From Anaerolineae bacterium (lineage in GTDB: Bacteria; Chloroflexota; Anaerolineae; JACIWP01): a stretch of DNA of 12,254 bases. Below are positions 1-6,620 of the stretch, piece after piece. The notes beneath the pieces are model-generated. The model was given only the letters and a program-made list of their open reading frames with translations. It did not search any database and was not told where the DNA came from. Each line of letters opens with the position of its first letter. Positions within the stretch are counted from its first letter, which is position 1. The stretch is from NCBI GenBank assembly GCA_014360855.1, contig JACIWP010000069.1, positions 1 to 12,254 on the forward strand, in the 5' to 3' direction. The position numbers and the translations under genes are program-made.

Positions 1-16
1 GGAGGATCGCTGGTAC

Positions 17-1423
17 ATGAGTCAGAGAAACATCGTGCTCCTGATCGTCATTATCCTGCTTACGGCCTTTGCCCTCTGGGTTGTCCTGCCCAATAACCCC
101 GGCATCCATATCAAGATTGGCTCCTGGCGCTTCGACCGCGATATCTACATCCATCTCGGATTGGATCTGCGGGGCGGCACACAACTGCTGTTGGAGGCGG
201 ACCTGCCGGCCGGCGAGACCGTCACCCTGGACGCCATGGAAGCCGCCAAAACCATCGTCGAGAACCGCGTCAACGCCCTCGGCGTGACCGAGCCGCTCGT
301 CCAGCTCCAGGGCGACCGCCGCATTATTGTCCAGCTTCCGGGCATCGAGAACCCGGACGCCGCCATCCAGACCCTGCGCAGTACCGGTCTGCTGGAATTC
401 GTGGACACGGGGGACCTCTCCTTGCCGGAAGGCACCGTCATCCGCACCACCTACAGCACCGCCGAGGAGGGTGCACAGCCAACCCCCACCGCCGAAGCCG
501 CTCCCGAAGCGACCCCCACGCCGGCCACCATCACCGACCAGGTCTTCACCACCATCATGACCGGCCGGCACCTTAAGTCGGCGCGCGTGGGCACGGATGA
601 GTACGGCCGGCCCGAGATCGAGTTCGAGCTGACCGACGAAGGCGCCAAAATCATGGCGGACTTCAGCCGCAAGAACGTCGGCAAGTTCCTGACCATCACC
701 ATGGATAAAGTGGTCATCTCCTCGCCGCGCATCGAGACCCCCATCACCGAAGGGCGCGGCCGCATCACCAGCCAGCAGGGCTTCAAACTGGAAGAGGCCC
801 AGCGGCTGGCCATTCAACTGCGCTACGGCGCCCTGCCGGTGCCCCTCAAGGTGGTCGAGACCCGCTCCGTCGGCCCCACGCTGGGGCAGGACTCGGTCCA
901 GCGCAGTCTGCGCGCCGGCATCATCGGCCTCATCGTCGTGCTCCTGTTCATGCTCTCCTACTACCGCCTGTTGGGTTCCGTGGCGGATATGGCCCTGTTG
1001 ATTTACGCACTGCTGAACCTGGCCATCTATCAGCTCGTGCCGGTCACGCTGACCCTGCCGGGCATCACTGGCTTCCTGCTCTCCACCGGCATGGCGGTGG
1101 ACGCCAACATCCTCATTTTCGAGCGCATGAAGGAGGAACTGCGCGCCGGCCGGCCGCTCCACAGCGCCATTGAGGCCGGCTTCTCCCGCGCCTGGACTTC
1201 CATCCGCGACTCCAATATCTCGACCCTGCTGACCTGTGTCATCCTGTACTGGTTCGGCTCCAACTACGGGGCCAGCATGGTCAAGGGCTTCGCCGTCACG
1301 CTCTTCATCGGTGTGCTCATCAGCATGTTCACCGCCATCACCGTGACCCGCACTTTTATCATCACCCTCTTCTCGCTCACGGGTGAGAAACTGCGGGAAA
1401 AGAAGTGGCTGTTGGGTGCGTAG
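17..1423 (+). CDS. secD: Protein translocase subunit SecD
   Basis: SecD partners SecF in the inner membrane and uses the proton motive force to help SecYEG-exported proteins clear the translocon on the outer face. The 468-residue product has an N-terminal membrane segment (about 4-24), the family signature LGLDLRGGTQLLLE (47-60), an extracytoplasmic region to about 295, and five further membrane segments to about 452. Conserved blocks include LRYGALPVPL (268-277), GMAVDANILIFERMKEE (358-374) and RAWTSIRDSN (391-400). An oddity is a Pro/Thr/Ala-rich insert at about 148-172 in the external domain. The start is supported by GGAGG at 1-5, 11 bases upstream. secF follows after 54 bp, so the two are probably co-transcribed. 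The upstream promoter lies outside the window. Identification is secure. Confidence 0.97.
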   Translation: MSQRNIVLLIVIILLTAFALWVVLPNNPGIHIKIGSWRFDRDIYIHLGLDLRGGTQLLLEADLPAGETVTLDAMEAAKTIVENRVNALGVTEPLVQLQGDRRIIVQLPGIENPDAAIQTLRSTGLLEFVDTGDLSLPEGTVIRTTYSTAEEGAQPTPTAEAAPEATPTPATITDQVFTTIMTGRHLKSARVGTDEYGRPEIEFELTDEGAKIMADFSRKNVGKFLTITMDKVVISSPRIETPITEGRGRITSQQGFKLEEAQRLAIQLRYGALPVPLKVVETRSVGPTLGQDSVQRSLRAGIIGLIVVLLFMLSYYRLLGSVADMALLIYALLNLAIYQLVPVTLTLPGITGFLLSTGMAVDANILIFERMKEELRAGRPLHSAIEAGFSRAWTSIRDSNISTLLTCVILYWFGSNYGASMVKGFAVTLFIGVLISMFTAITVTRTFIITLFSLTGEKLREKKWLLGA

Positions 1424-1477
1424 GCCGGCGGATGGGAAGCGCTGAAGAACTCATGGACATGTTCGCAGGGAGGCTCC

Positions 1478-2416
1478 ATGTTTGACATCGTCGGAAAACG
1501 GAAATGGTACTTCTTACTCTCGAGCGTGCTCATCACCCTGGGCATCATCGCCATGATCATCTCGCTGACGCGGTTCGGCACCCTCTTCCGCCTGAGCATT
1601 GATTTCACCGGCGGCACATTGTGGGAACTGCGCTTCCCCCAGCCAGTGACGCCGGCGGAAGTGCGCGAGGTGTTCGTGGACCAGGGCTACAGCGATACCA
1701 CGGTGCAGACCACCACGGACGGCTACACCGCCCTCATCCGTTGTAAGCCGCTGGAGCCGGAGGTCAAGACGCAGATCGCCCAGATCCTGTTTGACAAGTT
1801 CGGGAAGGCGGAAGAACTGCGGTATGAGCTGGTCGGCCCCACCATCGGCGCCCTCGTCACCCGTACTGCCTTCATCGCGACCATAGCCGCGGCCCTCGTC
1901 ATCCTGGTTTTCATCATCCTGGCTTTCCGCCGCGTGCCCAACGCCTTCCGCTACGGCGTGTGCGCCATCGCCGCCATGGTGCACGACGTGCTGGTGGCTT
2001 CTGGCTTTTTCGCCCTGATGGGCCTCATCGCCGGCTGGGAGGTGGATGCCCTCTTCCTGACCGCCATCCTGACGGTCATCGGTTTCTCCGTACAGGACAC
2101 CATCGTGGTGTTCGACCGCATCCGCGAGAACATCCCCAAGCGCCGCGGCGAACCCTTCGAGGTGATCGTCAACCGCAGTCTGCTGGAGACCCTGCACCGC
2201 TCCCTGGCCACCCAGTTGAACGCCATCTTCGTGCTGGTCGCCATCCTGCTCTTCGGCGGCCAGACCATGAAGCAGTTCGCCTCCGTCCTGCTGGTGGGCA
2301 TGATCAGCGGCACCTACTCCTCCATCTTTAACGCCGTGCCCTTGCTGGTCTCCTGGGAGCTGGGAGATTTTGGCCGGCTGTTCCGCCGGCGGGCCGACAA
2401 ACGGGCGGCCGCCTGA
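1478..2416 (+). CDS. secF: Protein translocase subunit SecF
   Basis: This is the partner of SecD in the SecDF export-assisting complex of the cytoplasmic membrane. The 312-residue protein has the SecF layout: a first membrane segment (about 11-30), the signature IDFTGGTLWELRF (41-53), a short external domain to about 125, then five membrane segments. The conserved block IGFSVQDTIVVFDRIREN (201-218) and the RSLLETLHRSLATQLNA stretch (233-249) match the family. The C-terminus ends in a basic cytoplasmic tail (RLFRRRADKRAAA). The start is supported by GGGAGG at about 1468-1473, a short distance before the ATG. The length is normal for a separate SecF, unlike the fused SecDF of Bacillus. A terminator-like hairpin begins 36 bp after the stop codon. 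Confidence 0.97.
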   Translation: MFDIVGKRKWYFLLSSVLITLGIIAMIISLTRFGTLFRLSIDFTGGTLWELRFPQPVTPAEVREVFVDQGYSDTTVQTTTDGYTALIRCKPLEPEVKTQIAQILFDKFGKAEELRYELVGPTIGALVTRTAFIATIAAALVILVFIILAFRRVPNAFRYGVCAIAAMVHDVLVASGFFALMGLIAGWEVDALFLTAILTVIGFSVQDTIVVFDRIRENIPKRRGEPFEVIVNRSLLETLHRSLATQLNAIFVLVAILLFGGQTMKQFASVLLVGMISGTYSSIFNAVPLLVSWELGDFGRLFRRRADKRAAA

Positions 2417-2452
2417 GATATCCGCCCGACGGCCTGACATTGTCGCAATCAT

Positions 2453-2478
2453 GGGGGCCAGCAGTACTGGCCCCCTTT
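2453..2478 (+). terminator. Intrinsic terminator or attenuator between secF and thiI
   Basis: A perfect 9-bp inverted repeat, GGGGGCCAG (2453-2461) and CTGGCCCCC (2467-2475), has a 5-base loop and is followed by TTTATCTATCT. This has the geometry of a rho-independent terminator, though the U-tract is short and interrupted. It begins 36 bp after the secF stop codon and ends 26 bp before the thiI start. No convincing separate promoter fits between it and thiI, so partial read-through or attenuation is plausible. Confidence 0.75.
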
Positions 2479-2486
2479 ATCTATCT

Positions 2487-2494
2487 GGAAGGAG
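2487..2494 (+). promoter_or_regulatory. Ribosome binding site of thiI
   Basis: GGAAGGAG ends 10 bases before the ATG at 2505. It decides the thiI start: the same frame is open from 2370, but that start would overlap the end of secF and cross the hairpin, and it adds 45 residues with no resemblance to ThiI. Confidence 0.8.
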
Positions 2495-2504
2495 TGAGAG
2501 TGCT

Positions 2505-3620
2505 ATGGCACTGTTGATGGTGCGGTATGGGGAGATCGCGCTAAAGGGCAGAAATCTGCGCATGTTCACGCGCCAGCTCCGGCGCAATATCCGCGCCGCC
2601 CTGCGCAAAAACGGCATCGCCGGCGAGGTCCGCGAGGAGGACCGCCGCATCTATGTGGAAACGGACCAGCCGGAGGCCGCGCTTCCTGTCCTCCAGCGGG
2701 TTTTCGGCATCGTTTCCATCAGCCAGGTGGCCGAAGTGCCCAGGGACCTGGAGGCCATGAAGGCCGAGGCCCTGCGCATGGCGGCGCAGTTCGGGCTGGG
2801 GCCTCAGCATACCTTTCGCACCGAGGCGCGCCGCGCCGATAAAAGCTTCCCGCTCACCTCGCCGGAGATCAACTACCAGGTGGGAGGCGCGGTCAAGGAG
2901 GCTTTTGGCCCAACCGTGAGGCTGAAGGGGCCGGCCGATTTCATCTTGGGCATCGAGGTGCGCCGCGACCGGGTGCTGATGTTCAGCGACATCCTGGCCG
3001 GCCCGGGCGGCCTGCCCATCCCGGTCTCCGGGCGCGTGGTGGCCCTGATATCGGGCGGCATTGATTCGCCGGTGGCGGCCTGGATGATGCTGAAGCGGGG
3101 ATGCGGCGTCATCCCCCTGCACTTCACCCAGGGCACGGTGGAGACGGAGAAAGCGCTGGAAAACTGCGAGATCCTGGCCCAGTATTCCTATGGGTGGGAG
3201 ATGCGGCCCATTGTGCTCTCCCATGCGGAGGTGCTGGAGCCGGCCCTGCGCAAGCTGTATCAGTTGGGCGCCGGCCGCTGGACCTGCGTCTTCTGCAAGC
3301 GGCTCATGCTCCAGGAAGCGGTGCGCATCGCCAAAGAGCTGGACGCCCAGGCCATCGTCATGGGCGATTCCCTGGGCCAGGTCGCCAGCCAGACGCTGGA
3401 CAACATCGAGGTCATCTCCTGGGGCATTGAGAAACCCATTCTGCGGCCGCTCATTGGCATGGACAAGACCGAGGTCACCGCGCTGGCGCGCAGGATCGGC
3501 ACGTTCGATGTGTCCACCCGCGCCTCGGCGCCGTGCCGGTACCTGCCGGCGGGACCCATCACACGCGCCTCGTTGGGGAAATTCAAAGAGCTTCTCGCGC
3601 AACTAGAGGCAATGGAGTGA
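2505..3620 (+). CDS. thiI: tRNA 4-thiouridine synthase ThiI, no rhodanese domain
   Basis: ThiI adenylates uridine 8 of tRNA with ATP and replaces its oxygen by sulfur to give s4U. In some bacteria it also feeds sulfur to thiamin thiazole synthesis. The 371-residue product has the N-terminal ferredoxin-like region with MVRYGEIALKGRN (5-17), a THUMP region (about 60-165), and a PP-loop ATPase domain with SGGIDSPVAAW (183-193) and GDSLGQVASQTLDNI (287-301). It ends before the rhodanese domain that carries the sulfur-relay Cys in Escherichia coli ThiI. Cys261 and Cys264 form a CVFC motif, and Cys344 sits in APCRYLP. This set matches the Fe-S-type ThiI described in methanogens. The start is set by the SD at 2487-2494. 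The next gene starts 4 bp after the stop, suggesting co-translation. Confidence 0.93.
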   Translation: MALLMVRYGEIALKGRNLRMFTRQLRRNIRAALRKNGIAGEVREEDRRIYVETDQPEAALPVLQRVFGIVSISQVAEVPRDLEAMKAEALRMAAQFGLGPQHTFRTEARRADKSFPLTSPEINYQVGGAVKEAFGPTVRLKGPADFILGIEVRRDRVLMFSDILAGPGGLPIPVSGRVVALISGGIDSPVAAWMMLKRGCGVIPLHFTQGTVETEKALENCEILAQYSYGWEMRPIVLSHAEVLEPALRKLYQLGAGRWTCVFCKRLMLQEAVRIAKELDAQAIVMGDSLGQVASQTLDNIEVISWGIEKPILRPLIGMDKTEVTALARRIGTFDVSTRASAPCRYLPAGPITRASLGKFKELLAQLEAME

Positions 3621-3624
3621 TGGC

Positions 3625-4251
3625 ATGAAAAGCAGGAGGGGCTGTCTCATCGGACTGCTGGCGGTGGTACTGCTGTTCAGCCTGCTGGCGATGGCGGGGA
3701 GCTGGTGGCTGCTGCAGAAGGTGCGGGAGCGGACAAGCCTCTCTACACCGACGCCTTTGATCCTGCGGACCCCTGCCGTGCGCGTCACCGCCGGCCCGTA
3801 TCCACCCATCGTCCTGGTGGACCCGACATTGGGCGAGCTGGAGCAGGCCTGGCAGAATGCGCCGGCCGGCCAGCTCCTGCAGGTGACCATGAGCGAGCAG
3901 GAGCTGGAAGCGGAACTGTTGGCCGGCCTGGCCGGCGCGCCGGCACAGGGATACCAACTGAATGACGTACAGCTCCTCCCCGACCAGGTGCGCATCGCCG
4001 GCCGGGCGAACATCGACGGCCTGGAAGTGCCCGTCGCCGCCGCAGCGCGGATCTCCGCCGCGGACTGCTGGCTGGATGTGGAGATCACCCAGGTCCTGGT
4101 GGGTCCCCTGCCGGCGCCGGCGGCTGTCAAACAGCAGTTCCAGGACCAGCTCGACCAGTGGAGCGATGCCTATCGCCAGGACCCGCCCATGTGCGTTGCG
4201 GATGTCACGATCTCGCAGGGGCAGATCACCCTCACTGGCATCAAACGCTGA
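3625..4251 (+). CDS. Small membrane-anchored protein of unknown function
   Basis: I do not recognise this 208-residue protein with certainty. It begins with a short basic stretch (MKSRRG) and a single hydrophobic segment (about 8-30), which would anchor it in the membrane with the rest outside. A Pro/Thr-containing linker follows (about 38-65), then an acidic helix-like part containing MSEQELEAELLAG (89-101). The C-terminal part is rich in alternating strands, such as VQLLPDQVRIAGRANI (115-130) and ISQGQITLTGIKR (196-208). Cys148 and Cys190 could form a disulfide outside the cell. The pattern of a TM anchor, a 'SEQEL' helix and alternating strands is loosely like YpmS/DUF2140 or LmeA/DUF2993 lipid-binding-type proteins, but that is only a resemblance. 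GGAG at 3614-3617 overlaps the thiI stop and sets the start. Confidence 0.82.
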   Translation: MKSRRGCLIGLLAVVLLFSLLAMAGSWWLLQKVRERTSLSTPTPLILRTPAVRVTAGPYPPIVLVDPTLGELEQAWQNAPAGQLLQVTMSEQELEAELLAGLAGAPAQGYQLNDVQLLPDQVRIAGRANIDGLEVPVAAAARISAADCWLDVEITQVLVGPLPAPAAVKQQFQDQLDQWSDAYRQDPPMCVADVTISQGQITLTGIKR

Positions 4252-4262
4252 GGAAGACAAGG

Positions 4263-5228
4263 ATGCGGGGCATATATCTTGAGGCCAGCACCCTCCAGGT
4301 GCGCGACAACCTTCCCATGCCATCCCCGCGGGAGGGGGAGGCGCTGGTGCGGGTGCACACCGCCGGCATCTGCGCCACCGACATCGAACTACTGCGCGGC
4401 TATGTGCCCGGCTTCCGCGGCATCCCGGGCCATGAGTTCGTCGGGACGGTCGCCGCGCATCCAGACCCTGCTTGGGTCGGCCGGCGAGTGGTGGGGGAGA
4501 TCACCATCGCCTGCAGGGAATGCGCCATGTGCCGGCGGGGACTGCGCAAGCACTGCCTTCAGCGGCGGGTGCTGGGACTGCGCGGGTATGAAGGTGCCTT
4601 CGCCGAATATCTGACTTTGCCGGCGGAGAACCTGCATCCGGTCCCCGACGAGATATCCGACGAGATGGCGGTCTTCACGGAACCGCTGGCCGCCGCCCTG
4701 CAGGTCCTGGAGACGGGGGCCATCGGGCCGGCGGATCGGGTGCTGGTCCTCGGGGATGGGAAGCTGGGCCTGCTGGTCGCCCAGGCAGTGGCCCTGGCCG
4801 GCTCCGAGGCCTTCGTGCTCGGACATCACCCGGAGCGCTGGCGCATCTTGCGGGAGCGGGGCATTATCCCTATGGATGATCCCGGCGGCCTGCAGGGCCT
4901 GGCCGATGTCGTCATCGAGTGCACCGGCCGGCCGGAGGGCATCCAGGAGGCACTGCGGCAGGTCCGCCCGCAGGGCGCCGTTATCCTCAAGAGCACCTTC
5001 GCCGGCGTCCATCCGCTGAACCTGAGCGAGGCAGTGGTGAAGGAGGTGCGCATCATCGGCTCGCGCTGTGGGCCGTTCGCGCCGGCCCTGCGCGTGCTCG
5101 CGCGCCGGCAGGTCGAGGTGGAGGCGCTCATCGAGGCCGTCTACCCGCTGGCGCAGGCGGAGGAGGCCTTTGCCCATGCCGGTCGGCGCGGCGCGCTGAA
5201 AGTCCTCCTGCGCATCGGGTGCGCGTAA
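4263..5228 (+). CDS. Zinc-dependent medium-chain alcohol dehydrogenase (MDR family)
   Basis: This is an NAD(P)-dependent oxidoreductase of the medium-chain dehydrogenase/reductase superfamily; the substrate cannot be told from sequence. The 321-residue product is a little shorter than the usual 340-370. The GroES-like domain has the catalytic zinc ligands Cys37 (GICATDIELLRG), His57-Glu58 (GHEF) and probably Glu140 (EPLAAAL). The structural zinc lobe is intact, with Cys84, Cys87, Cys90 and Cys98. The Rossmann domain starts at VLVLGDGKLGLLVAQ (160-174), where GDGKLG replaces the more common GxGxxG wording. Wording such as GDGKLGLL and GAFAEYLTLP recalls the unassigned 'MDR_like' subgroup. The start at 4263 is supported by AGGAAG at 4251-4256. 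The longer reading from 4158 would overlap the preceding gene by about 94 bp with unrelated residues. It is probably in one operon with thiI and the membrane protein. Confidence 0.9.
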   Translation: MRGIYLEASTLQVRDNLPMPSPREGEALVRVHTAGICATDIELLRGYVPGFRGIPGHEFVGTVAAHPDPAWVGRRVVGEITIACRECAMCRRGLRKHCLQRRVLGLRGYEGAFAEYLTLPAENLHPVPDEISDEMAVFTEPLAAALQVLETGAIGPADRVLVLGDGKLGLLVAQAVALAGSEAFVLGHHPERWRILRERGIIPMDDPGGLQGLADVVIECTGRPEGIQEALRQVRPQGAVILKSTFAGVHPLNLSEAVVKEVRIIGSRCGPFAPALRVLARRQVEVEALIEAVYPLAQAEEAFAHAGRRGALKVLLRIGCA

Positions 5229-5231
5229 TCT

Positions 5232-5246
5232 GCGGGAACGTTCCGC
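5232..5246. other. Small hairpin between convergent genes
   Basis: The 22-bp gap between the dehydrogenase stop and the histidine kinase stop contains GCGGGA (5232-5237) facing TTCCGC (5241-5246). This gives a 6-bp stem including one G-U pair and a 3-base loop, and it also contains the 10-bp palindrome GGAACGTTCC (5235-5244). There is no T-tract on either side, so it is not a standard intrinsic terminator. It could help separate convergent transcripts, or be chance. Confidence 0.3.
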
Positions 5247-5250
5247 CGGC

Positions 5251-6471
5251 TCAGGACGTCTCTAAAGGCAGGATGACGGTGAAGGTGCTCCCTTCGCCGG
5301 GCACACTCTGCACCTCGATGGAGCCGCCGTGCATTTCGACGATCTGTTTGGCGATGGAGAGGCCGAGGCCGGTGCCTTTCGCCTGACCTTCCTTTTCCTC
5401 GCCGCGGAAAAACTTGTCGAAGATATACGGGAGGATATCCGGGGGAATGCCCTCGCCGGTGTCCTGCACGCGGATGCGGGCTTGGCCGCCGATCGGTGTC
5501 ACCGCCAGGTGTACCTTCCCGCCTGGGCGGTTGTATTTGATGGCGTTGCTCAGCAGGTTGACCAGCACCTGATGCAGGCGGGCCTTGTCCACATGGGCTG
5601 TGCAGGCCGGCGCGCTCAGCTCCAGCGTCAGCTCAATATCCCGCTCCGCCGCCTGTGGGTGCATCAGTTCCGCCGCCTCGCGCGCCGCCTCATTCAGGTC
5701 CACATCCTCCCGGTGAAGCTGTGCCCGTCCCGATTCCAGGCGTGCCAGGTCGAGGTAGGTGTTGACCATGTCGCCCAGCCGGCTGGCCTCGCGATGAATG
5801 GTCTCCAGGAACTGTTTTTGCATGGCGGCCGGCACATTGTCCATCATCAACAGCATCTTGCTGTAGCCGATAATCGAGGTCAGCGGTGTGCGCAGTTCAT
5901 GCACCACATCCGAGATCAGATCGCTCTGCTGAAACAGGCGGGCGTTCTCGATGGAAACCGCCGCCAGCGTCCCCAGGATCATCAGCGATTCCATATCATC
6001 ATCGGTGAAGGGGCGGTCGCCGATCTTATTGACCACTTCCAGCACGCCGATGCGGCGCTCGTGAATTTCCAGGGGCACCGCCATGATGGAGCGGGTATGG
6101 AACCCCAACACCTCGTCCACCCCTTCGTAGAAGAAATCGGCCCGGTGGATGTCCGGGATCGTCATCGCCTTGCCGGTGGTCAGCACCCAGCCGGCCACGC
6201 TGTTTTCCATCGGCACGGTCAGCTCCCGCAGGGCACTGGGCTTGATGTTGGTGGCGGCGGCAAAGCGGAGATGCTCGCCCTTGCTGTCCAGCAGGAGCAC
6301 CGAGCCGGCCTCCGTCTGGGTCAAATCGGCGGCCGTCTCCACGATGTAGCGCAGGAGCGTTTCCAGGTCCAGCGTCTCGTTCAGGATGCGCGCCACGATA
6401 AGCAGTTGCTGCATGCGGGCGAGCCGGCGCAGGAGGCCGGCGATGACCAGGTCCCGGCTGTTCGCTACCAT
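5251..6471 (-). CDS. Cytoplasmic GAF-domain sensor histidine kinase
   Basis: This is a two-component sensor kinase that would autophosphorylate on His and pass phosphate to a response regulator not present in the window. The 406-residue product lacks membrane segments and a signal peptide, so it should be cytoplasmic. Residues about 20-180 form a GAF sensor domain (MAVPLEIHERRIGVLEVVNK, 130-149), ligand unknown. A HisKA dimerisation domain follows with the H-box VVHELRTPL (189-197, phospho-acceptor His191). The HATPase domain has an N-box NLLSNAIKY (305-313), G1 DTGEGI (337-342), F-box FDKFFR (351-356) and G2 GTGLGLSI (366-373). All catalytic motifs are intact. The ATG is supported by an SD reading AGGGAG on the - strand at about 6479-6484. 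It is divergent from the lipoprotein gene and convergent with the dehydrogenase. Confidence 0.94.
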   Translation of the reverse strand: MVANSRDLVIAGLLRRLARMQQLLIVARILNETLDLETLLRYIVETAADLTQTEAGSVLLLDSKGEHLRFAAATNIKPSALRELTVPMENSVAGWVLTTGKAMTIPDIHRADFFYEGVDEVLGFHTRSIMAVPLEIHERRIGVLEVVNKIGDRPFTDDDMESLMILGTLAAVSIENARLFQQSDLISDVVHELRTPLTSIIGYSKMLLMMDNVPAAMQKQFLETIHREASRLGDMVNTYLDLARLESGRAQLHREDVDLNEAAREAAELMHPQAAERDIELTLELSAPACTAHVDKARLHQVLVNLLSNAIKYNRPGGKVHLAVTPIGGQARIRVQDTGEGIPPDILPYIFDKFFRGEEKEGQAKGTGLGLSIAKQIVEMHGGSIEVQSVPGEGSTFTVILPLETS

Positions 6472-6507
6472 TGGTCCGCTCCCTTGATCGAGCTATCAGG
6501 ATGCAAA

Positions 6508-6536
6508 TTGACAATCGCCAGGTTTGCCGGCATGAT
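6508..6536 (+). promoter_or_regulatory. Candidate sigma-70 promoter of the lipoprotein gene
   Basis: A perfect TTGACA -35 box (6508-6513) is followed after 17 bases by CATGAT (6531-6536), 4 of 6 to consensus. A GCCGGC hexamer (6526-6531) lies at the end of the spacer and touches the -10. The start of transcription would be near 6543, giving a leader of about 78 bases before the ATG at 6621. Confidence 0.6.
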
Positions 6537-6560
6537 AGCATCGAATATGTCGACGCGCAA
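6532..6560 (-). promoter_or_regulatory. Candidate promoter of the histidine kinase gene
   Basis: On the - strand, TTGCGC (6555-6560) lies 17 bases from TATCAT (6532-6537). The -10 matches sigma-70 consensus at 5 of 6 positions and the -35 at 3 of 6. The predicted transcript would have a leader of roughly 55 bases before the kinase ATG at 6471. The -10 overlaps that of the opposite promoter. Evidence is by eye only. Confidence 0.4.
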
Positions 6561-6620
6561 GCATGCCCGCCGTGCACGCCCCGCGCCTCGCACACCAGAA
6601 CCGCAATACGGAGCGCAGAG

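Noticed and set aside
2370..2504. Upstream start extending ThiI by 45 residues
   Set aside because: It overlaps secF, spans the terminator hairpin and has no SD, while ATG 2505 has a strong SD and a family-like N-terminus.
2541..3602. Long - strand open frame (353 codons) opposite thiI
   Set aside because: thiI is unambiguous, and the antisense translation resembles no family.
3625..3720. Lipoprotein signal in the small membrane protein (Cys7)
   Set aside because: Cys7 precedes the hydrophobic segment rather than following it, so it cannot be a lipobox Cys; the segment is read as an anchor.
4158..4262. Upstream start extending the dehydrogenase by 35 residues
   Set aside because: It lies inside the preceding gene in another frame, and the residues are unlike an MDR N-terminus.
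6471..6620. TTG start extending the lipoprotein by 50 residues
   Set aside because: It abuts the divergent kinase start, contains the predicted promoter, and would bury the lipobox signal peptide 50 residues in.
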